Source of the DNA: Pararge aegeria
Lineage: Eukaryota; Arthropoda; Insecta; Lepidoptera; Nymphalidae
Assembly (NCBI RefSeq): GCF_905163445.1
Contig: NC_053182.1
Coordinates: forward strand, 19,179,501 to 19,243,500
Length of the DNA: 64,000 nucleotides
Reading direction: 5' to 3'
Position numbers and translations under genes: made by a program. Below, one piece after another: positions 1-9,000 of this stretch (its first letter is position 1; each line of letters opens with the position of its first letter). The notes under the pieces are model-generated. The model saw only the letters and a program-made list of their open reading frames with translations, was not told the DNA's origin and did no database searches.

Positions 1-68
1 GAAGGCTAAGAATCGCGATGAGTACATGAACATGGTGGCAAAACTCATACTGCATGTGCGGGAGATGT
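1..68 (+). CDS. MED15: MED15 exon (KIX domain end), partial at window edge
   Basis: Frame starts at base 2 and reads KAKNRDEYMNMVAKLILHV, the last helix of the KIX domain (human has KAKTRDEYLSLVARLI, from memory). The donor GTAAGT is at 69-74. The leftover T joins CA of the next exon to make Ser. Confidence 0.93.
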
Positions 69-3000
69 GTAAGTATTAAAATGATTATTCATCTCAGGTT
101 AAATCTTCCACTGTGACTAGTTACCACAGTACCGAAAAAGATGTACCACTAAGTAAATAAGCGTTCCAGTAGGATGTCACGTAGAAACCGTTGTGGGTTA
201 AATATAATCCTGTAATATAATATAGCCATACTCCTAACGGGTTACTATCTTAGATTGCATCATTACGCACCATCAAGTGAGATTGAAGCCAAGGCCTAGC
301 TTGTTACTATAACATTAAATTTAAAAAAAAAACATTATTCTTCTTCCTGCCCTTGTACTTCTTCAAACTTGAAGCCAGATTGGTTGTTTTGGTTTTGGCA
401 TTTTGGCATTTTAGCATTTTTTCCATTGAGTGCCTTCCTGACCTTAACTCTCCTTGGGAATAACATTTCTGTTTTATTATATATCCACCCTACCGACAAA
501 GACGTTTAAGCGATTTAGTGTTCCGGTGCGATGTCGAGTAGAAACCGATTAGGGGTATGACTACCATACTCCCTAACAGGTTAGCCCGCTACCATCTTAG
601 ACTGCATCATCACTCTTACCACCAGGTCAAATTCCAGTCAAGGACTAACTAAAAATATATATATACTAGCGTACCCAGCCCGCTTCGCCGGGCTAGATTT
701 TGCTTTATTTTATTTAAACAATAAACTTTATTTAAACATCATTAACGGCAAATCTGATTGGCGCAGTTTGCAGCGACCCTGCTTTCTGAGTCCAAGGCGG
801 TGGGTTCGATTCCCACAACTGGAAAATGGTTGTGTGATGAGCATGAATGTTTTTCAGTGTCTGGGTGTTTATATGTATATTATAAGTATTTATGTATTAC
901 AAGTCCATAAATAGATCATTGCATTTATATATAGCTATATTTTGTATAGTAATAACTATATATTCCCTGCGGCTTCGCCCGCGTAAACTTCCGGACGTAG
1001 CGTACATAGTCTACACCTATAGTCTACACCTATAGTCATACATGAGATTTTCGACAAAGATTTTTTTATCTTTCGTAAAAAAATTATATATTTTTTTTTT
1101 TAATAAAAAGTATCCTTTATTACTTCTGATACCTGTAAGAATACGTGTACAAAGTTTCATGATGATCGGTTAAGTTGTTTTCGCGCGAAAGCGTAACAAA
1201 CAAACTTCCATTCACATTTGTAGTATTAGGAGGATATTCATAAAAATAATCAACAGCTATCTTAGTACCCATTACACAAGCGACGCTTACTTTGGGACTA
1301 GATTGCGATGTGTGAATTGTCGTAGTATATTTATTTATTTATTACATTTTTAATTTAAGTCTCAAGTTTCTCTTCTCGAGCGGGTGAAGATCATTATCTA
1401 CACCCATGTACACCCAACCATAGAATATCATCATAGTAAATAAAAGATGTATTTGACAGTTTGACAGTTCAAAAATAGGAGTGCTCCGATCGTCACCAAA
1501 CTTTAAAGGATTACTCGCCTATATAAGTTTATATATATATATAAGTTTCATTGAATTCGGTCCAGTCATTGCGGAGCCTATACGGAACATACCCACACAC
1601 TTTCTGTTTTATATATATAGATAGATATAGTCCATTTGTCTCAAAATGTATTGTGAGACACAAGATAAAACAGACTATAATGTTATTAATATTACGAATC
1701 TTATCGTAATTTTATACTGCTATGTCACTATGTGTATGTGTGTGTTCTAATAGATGATTGTTCAATGAGATAGAAAGTATCCCAGTACCCTAAGATGTTT
1801 GTATACACTAGCATAGCATAGCATATATAATTTAAACAATATCAGAAGATAAGGTTATTATTGCAATAAGGAATGCATAATCATTGCGTAGTTTATATGA
1901 ATATTTTATTATTATAATTATTTTAAAGATTGTGCAATTTTGTAGATACTCGTATACAAGTATATTTCATAATTAAGTTTACTAATGATCATTTTCCTGC
2001 TATCTATCTTTGCACTCATACATATATAAAATATATAAGGAGCTATTTTAATTTCATGGTTTAATATATATATTTTTATACATAAATATAGCACTTTGAT
2101 TCTTCATTTGGCAAAGGTCAAGAATTTCGTAAATGAATTGAACAACCATATTATTATTAATTTATATATATCAATCGACGAGCGTGTCCAAAAACCCAAC
2201 AAAAATTAAAATGCCTTGACCTAATTAACCTTTTTTTTTTCACCGGTTGATGTCACTCTCTGTACCTAATAAAACTATTTCTTTTCAGCACAATCCAAAG
2301 CTAATCCAGGCGCGCCAAACATGCAGAACCCCAATCAAAACCAGCCTGGCCCTAGTCCCCAAGTTCAGTCACAACCTGGCCAGCCAACACAAGGTCCACC
2401 AAGCCAGCCAGGCATGGCCACAGATCCGATAAATGCGTTGCAGAACATGGCTTCGCAGGGGACGAGAAACCAAATGATGAATATGGCACAGGGTCAAATG
2501 CAGCAAGGTCCTTTTATTTTTTATCTTTACCAATCAATAAATGTCAACATGAAAGCTCCAGTTAACTTTCTTCTTCTTCTTCTGATTTATGGCTTTAAAC
2601 TTTAGGATAGTAATGAAATTTTATGTCACACACTTTTTAAATAGCCTTTTTTTTGCTGCCATTATTTTGTTCGGTTTTGTCAAAAGTGTCGAAATCCTGC
2701 AAACTCTAGAGAAATATATCCTGTATCATGTGTGTAATTGTGTATATTTTTTTGTCATTTCTAGGAGTTATGGGCCCCAATCCTGGCATGGGGGGAATGC
2801 AAGGCCAAATGGGTCAACAGGGCCCCATCGTATCACAAGGGCAACCGCAAACAGCGACGAATTTGCTCCAAACGTTGAACCAACGACCACAATTGAACAT
2901 GCAGTTGCAAAATAAGCTTGGTGGTTCTATTGGAATGGTCCCTAACCAGGGTCAAATGGGTTCAAATATGGGTGGTGGGATGGGCATGGGGAATCCCATG

Positions 3001-6000
3001 GGAAGTCAGTTACAGAATCAGTTGGCAGGACCTGGTATGCAAGGACAGATGATGCCGAATATATCCATGTCGAACAACATGCAAGTCCCTATGTCCCAGG
3101 CTAGCACTATGGTGGGTCAGATGCAGTGCAACCAGGTAGTGGGAGGGATGGGGGGACAGATGGCGCCCAATAATATGCAGGGACAGATGCCAAATCAAAT
3201 GGGTAAGTGAAGTTCGTTACTATCAAATTGGTTTCAATTTTCTAAGGGGGTGGGTTCTTTCTGATGCAAACCGTTTTTTATGTGTTTGATTTCATTGTGA
3301 AGCTATTGGTCTCATTAAAGTTAAGAGACCTATAAAGAGTTTTCAAGATTGAAATTGCGAAATTCTTCAATGAACAACAACAAATTAGTAGCAGTCAGTG
3401 CAATAGTTAAAAAACATTTATTTCATGCTTTATAAGAACTTTTGAAACATCTAGTCTTATCTACTTTATTCTACCACTCTGAGAATGTCCTCAGTTGCAC
3501 AAGGGTCATGTGTCTATAGATCCAAAAGAGAGCCCACTAAAGCCATAAAATAGAGCAGCGAGGCAGCCGGCCTCTAGCTTAGCCAACCTCGCTTAATAGT
3601 TTCTCAGTAGCCATAACAACATAATTTACTCAATGCATTTATTTTTATTAATTTTGCCGTGTATGTACACACAAATGCCCCAAAGCGCCCCAGAATATTT
3701 ACCAACATCGCATACTTCGCAGTGCATTATCTTGGTTGCTTCTAGTTGCAGCAATTTCGTCCCTGCATCCATTGGTTAAGTCTCACTTTGCTCGTTCACA
3801 CAACGCTACAAAAGACTTTTGTACCTTCCTCAGACGATATGCAGCTATCTTTATTGTTGATGTGTTTTACTTGAAGGCACTTTGAATATTTCTTTCTTTT
3901 TTTTTTTTATATTTATTTCATCGAAAATACAAAAAAAAAAGTATTACATTTAAAAGGTGTAAAACATAAACTCATAAGAGTTTGACTGTTACACCCTGCG
4001 CCGTCGACAATCATTGGTCGTGAATACAACAAGCTAAATTCTACAATTACATTTACGCTAAACTAAACTAACTAAGGATCATTAACTTGGCGATAAATAA
4101 TAAGTACTTAACAAAAATTTACAGCTAAATGTTGGTAGTATAATAATGAGTACTTAGGTAAAAAAATGTATAACGAGAGTACAGACAATTTGTATACGCA
4201 TCATTATACAGGTTGTTTCAATTTCGATTAAAATTTTGATTCCTAACGTAATGAACGGAATGTAATCGAATGTTTCGACGGTCGATTGGCGCAGTGGACA
4301 GCGACCCTGCTTTCTGAGTCCAAGGCCGTGGTTTCGATTCCCACAACTGGAAAATGTTTGTGTGATGAGCATTAAGTGTTTTTCAGTGTCTGGGTGTTTA
4401 TATGTATTTTCTAAGTATTTATGTATATATAATTCATAAAAATATTCATCAGTCATCTTAGTACCCATAACACAAGCTACGCTTACTTTGGGGCTAGGTG
4501 GCGATGTGTGTATTGTCGTAGTATATTTATTTATTTATTTATAATGATCTGCTTTGGTGGTTTGTGTTACTGAAGTGGGCGGCATGGGCAACAACCAGCT
4601 GGTGAACCTGAACATGCTGCAGATGCACCGCGGCCAGGGCAAGGAGGTGGTGATGGGCGCGGGCTACGCGCAGCGCGCGCCCATACACACCCAGTTCCTG
4701 CGCCAGAGCCCCTCGCCCTCCGCCGCGTCGCCCGGCATGCCCGGGCCCAGCCCCGTGTCGATGGGTGAGTATGTGGCCCGCGACGAGCGCGCCACACCGC
4801 GGCAGGGCAACGTGTCGATGGGTGAGTATGTGGCCCGCGACGAGCGCGCCACACCGCGGCAGGGCAACGTGTCGATGGGTGAGTATGTGGCCCGCGACGA
4901 GCGCGCCACACCGCGGCAGGGCAAGGAGGTGGTGATAGGCGCGGACTAGCGATAAACGTCAGGTTCCCAAAATGCTGGAGAGACGTCCCGCGCTGGATTG
5001 CTCTGCGTTGGTATACCCAACTCTCCTTCAGTAGATGGGCAGATAAAACTTAAGCGGGTCGATGTTAATCGCAAAAAGGTCTTTGTCCCGTAGTTGAAAT
5101 AATAAATAGATGATAGTCTTCTTAAATTAAAAAAAAAAAACTAAAGGACCACTTCCTGTCGCATTGTGATATTGTTTAATATTATTTTATATATAATTTA
5201 AGTATTTGTTTTTTTTTGTAATGTATTTTAAAATGTATGTTTCTGTTCGCGGCACTAGATTCGGCTAGTTTATGTCACAGCTAGATGTATCTTACAGCTC
5301 ATACTCTCATGTCTCTCTTCTTAATCGTTTTTTCTCATTCTAACTGACAGTCTAGTTTTTTATTCGCAAGTTGTGGCAGTCTATAAGTGGGTCTACAATA
5401 TAACATTAATTTGTTTCTCATATTTTGTTTAGTTTTATAAGAGTCGTCGTAACCTATTGAAAATAAATCTTATATACTTATATATTTCTTGTGTGCGTGT
5501 GTATGTCACTGAACTCCTCCTAGGCGGCTGGGCCGATTTTAATGAATTTTTGGTATACGTTTGGGTGGCACCCTGGATGGTTTAGATTCATAAATAAGCC
5601 CGACAGATGGCGCTGGGGTCCACTAGTAAAGAAATAAATTTGTCTTTATTAATGTAATAAATATATTTAGCTACCCATTTTAAGTTGGTGCTTAATATAT
5701 TTCATAATGGTTCCGTGTAGGTGGCGGAGTCTTAAGCGGGGCATTATCGTCCCCCATGTCGGGGCTGGGAGGTCTGGGCCAGTGCAGTGGGGGCAGTCCG
5801 TCCCCTTCCACGAGTCATCACCTCAGTCATCATCCGCCGCAGCAGCGGTCAGTATATAACTCGTAGAATATATAACTGTATGGTCTGTATGTATGTATAA
5901 TTGGTATGTACGAATACGTGAACGATGAAAAGCTGGCTGAGTGCAAGTTGGACTTGCACACGAAGATTCTCGTACCAATATGAAACACAAAATGATATTA

Positions 6001-9000
6001 ACATTATTTGAAACAAAAAAAACACGTTTCTTTATCAATTGTGGATCCTTCAGTTATCAACTTTAGTTGTAGCATCCATAGGGATATATTCTGTGAAAAT
6101 TTCAACTCTCTTTTAATTACTTGAAATACAGAACGCTGTTAGACAAACAGACTAACAGTACAGGCTTAGTAATATTGCCCTTAGAGTACCGTGTTTGCTT
6201 TTAATAAAGCCCCTTATAATTTCAGTTTTAACTTTGTATTAACTCTTTACAATGAAAAAACCGTTACAACGATTTACACATGCTTTTTATGTCTATCTGC
6301 CATTCATCATTAGCCTATTAAGGTCCACTGCTGAACTAAAGGCCTCTCTCAAGGGGTCATAATACCATACCAACAGTTACAACGCTGGGCTGACTGATTG
6401 GTGATCGCAGTAAATAGTAGCAGTATATAGGACGCCCCTTTTCCGGAATATTTACTCAGTCGCCGCGTACGACACCTGCGTATGCGGGAAGAGGAGAGGT
6501 TAACAACTGTGTTCTGATCTGCCGCCAGCGAATAAATTATTATAATATGCCTTACTCCCATTTAGGGTAAACATGGGTATGGTGGCATCGCCGTCGTCAT
6601 CCCTCAACACCCCCGTGGGTACCAACGTGGCTTCCCCGGGGGGTGAGGAAGCGGCTTACCGGGAGAAAGTACGTCAGCTGTCCAAATACATCGAACCCTT
6701 GCGCCGGATGATTATGAGAATGGTCAGCGAGGGAGAAAGTAAGTAGAACTGTTTAACTTGAAACCACTGTACTCATTGTCTAGCTCAATCCACCAAAATT
6801 ACCTATACTTATTCCATTGGTGCTTTCGTTCGTTTAAGTTGTCGAAAAATTACTCGTTTCTGCACAAAAAGTATTTATTGTCTTTGAAAACTGTTCCTCG
6901 GCATGGGCCCGCTGTATAGCCCCAAGGTCGTTCACTGATCCTCAATTGTAGATTAAGAAACATATAAGGTTCTTCTATTTTCATTTGTAAGTAGGTCTCT
7001 ATAGTTATTATGCCACCAAATTTAAACGAAAAGTGGTTTAAATTTGGTGAAGAAGAGATCTGGTAATACAGATAGCACTCAGCGAAAAACACGGAACAAA
7101 ACAGACTTTTTCTGTTTCGTTGTAAGAAGTATGTACTTTTTACCCATTATATTACATAATTCGTGGTGTTGTTCCTTTATATTTGCTTCCAAAATGGGGG
7201 GCAATTGAATTTAAGACAGGAGAACAAAATCGGGGAGTCCATTTCAAAATCTCTTTAAATTAGACCACTCGATCAATTGAAGAATCAAAAAAATAGTTGG
7301 GCTGAGGATTGTAAGTACGAATCGCTTGTGGCGGAGGTCGAAAGCCAGCTTTTTCAGGTCATTTCGGTGTGTCTTGTAATTTCCTGAACTGAGTAATTGA
7401 TGAATAGTTTCCAATAAGTCTTTCGCCGTGTGTAATTCAATTCTAATCCAATTCTAATCCAATTCTAATCCAATTAATAGACCAGAATTAGCTCAGACGA
7501 GCTCTGGAACACGTTTAAAACGACTAACTGTATGTCCTAAAGCTTGAATTCGACAAGTAGGCAGTTTTAATTTTCGTGGCGCCAGCTATACTATATCTTT
7601 TTCCCTAGGATTTTCGGCGTTTGGCCGTGATTTGACAGAATGGTAAGTTAAGATAAAATGCGCTAATCTGAAAATGGTAAACAGCACTTAAATACATTCA
7701 GTAGCCCAGTACGAGTATGAACACAAATTAAAATATTGGGTAGAAGCAGGCGTTACTTTGCGGAAATCCATTAACAATATTTAATTGTTAACAATTATTC
7801 ATTTTAAAGTCAACATCTCCTGAGGATGCTCCGGTTTCGGAGCGAAACATGCGTAGAGGGTACTTTTCCGAAGATCTGTTTGGTGTGGAGTATTAGTATT
7901 GAATAAATTATAAATTACACCATACAGATTCTCCTGCTTTTCGCGCACTATAGCAAATTAAGCTTAATTTTCATTTAATTTCGCCTTTCGTTCGGGTTAA
8001 GTATATTCTATCCAAATCCAATATTCCAAATCGTTTCCAGATGTGGAAAAGCTGACAAAGATGAAGAATCTACTAGATATTCTATCTAATCCAAACAAGA
8101 GAATGGCTTTGGAGACCTTGATCAAATGCGAAGTGGTGTTAGAAAAGCTCGACTTCAAGCGGAGTGAGGGTGTGGGGTTGGGACTACCTCCGTCTACTGG
8201 GAAGGTATGAATTTTTGGATATAAACTGTTGTCATCATCTTACGGCCCATTGAATGCTTTCTCCTTCAAAGAAGAGAGAGTTTTAAAGCATAGACGCAAC
8301 TTCAATATGGTTTGTAGAATATTATCACATAGTGGTGTTAGCCACTGAGATTAGCGGAAAAACGCGTTCAAACTTCCAAAATCAACAGGACTGGAATTAA
8401 GTTAATTTTTTGATAATTTTTGAGATTTTGAGAACACCAAAACAAGAAATCGCTTTTAATACAGAATGAAATAACTACGGTTATATACATAATAATAAAC
8501 ACTAACGGTTAACGACGTGCAATTGACGAAGCATTGACCGTGTTTTTGAAAGTAAATATCTGGAAGCCATATCGCTACATAATAGCGATTTGTTGTGTCT
8601 AATAAAAATGTATTTATTCATACGATTAATTTTTCTCTGATTTTGTAATTTTTAAACATATAACTATGGGCTATTCCTTAAATAAAGAGATTATTATTAT
8701 TATTAACATAATATGTCTAAAAAGTCGACTCTTTGTATACTCATTGAGAGTACCGGCACGCAACCAAAATAGGCCGGCCTGTTCCCCACGTCGCGGGCAA
8801 CGAAGGTACCACACTTCTCTGCACTGCATCTCCATTCTATACCCTGTCAGACGGTCAAGTCGTCATCGTCATCATCAATATGCATCTACTGCTGGACATC
8901 GGCCTCTTTTAAGTATCTCCATCTACTACCAGCCTTTCCGGAAGTCATCGCACCACCTTGTTACCACTCGAGGACCTTTAGGCTCTGACGCCCATCGGTC

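Larger units (their letters stand above)
666..1621 (-). mobile_element. Helitron-like non-autonomous element, split by nested insertions
   Basis: Read on the minus strand it starts TCTATATATATAAAA and ends in a short hairpin (AGCCCG/CGGGCT arms) about 8 nt before CTAG then T: the Helitron pattern (5' TC, 3' hairpin then CTRR, no terminal inverted repeats). The halves are 666-755 and 1345-1621. Between them sits a SINE that is itself split. Other copies: 15848-16235, 17531-17902, 53630-53998. Confidence 0.75.

Noticed and set aside
755..840. tRNA gene candidate (A and B boxes)
   Set aside because: The tRNA-like head is followed by a SINE body and TTTA tail and recurs about a dozen times; no acceptor-stem pairing or anticodon arm is convincing.
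4567..4911. Long minus-strand open frames opposite MED15 exon 4
   Set aside because: They are GC-driven shadows of the 57-bp repeat and the coding exon; the plus-strand frame has family homology.
7850..7995. Extra MED15 exon within element F before 8041
   Set aside because: The matching sequence occurs at three other places outside MED15, and the flanking exons already join in phase without it.
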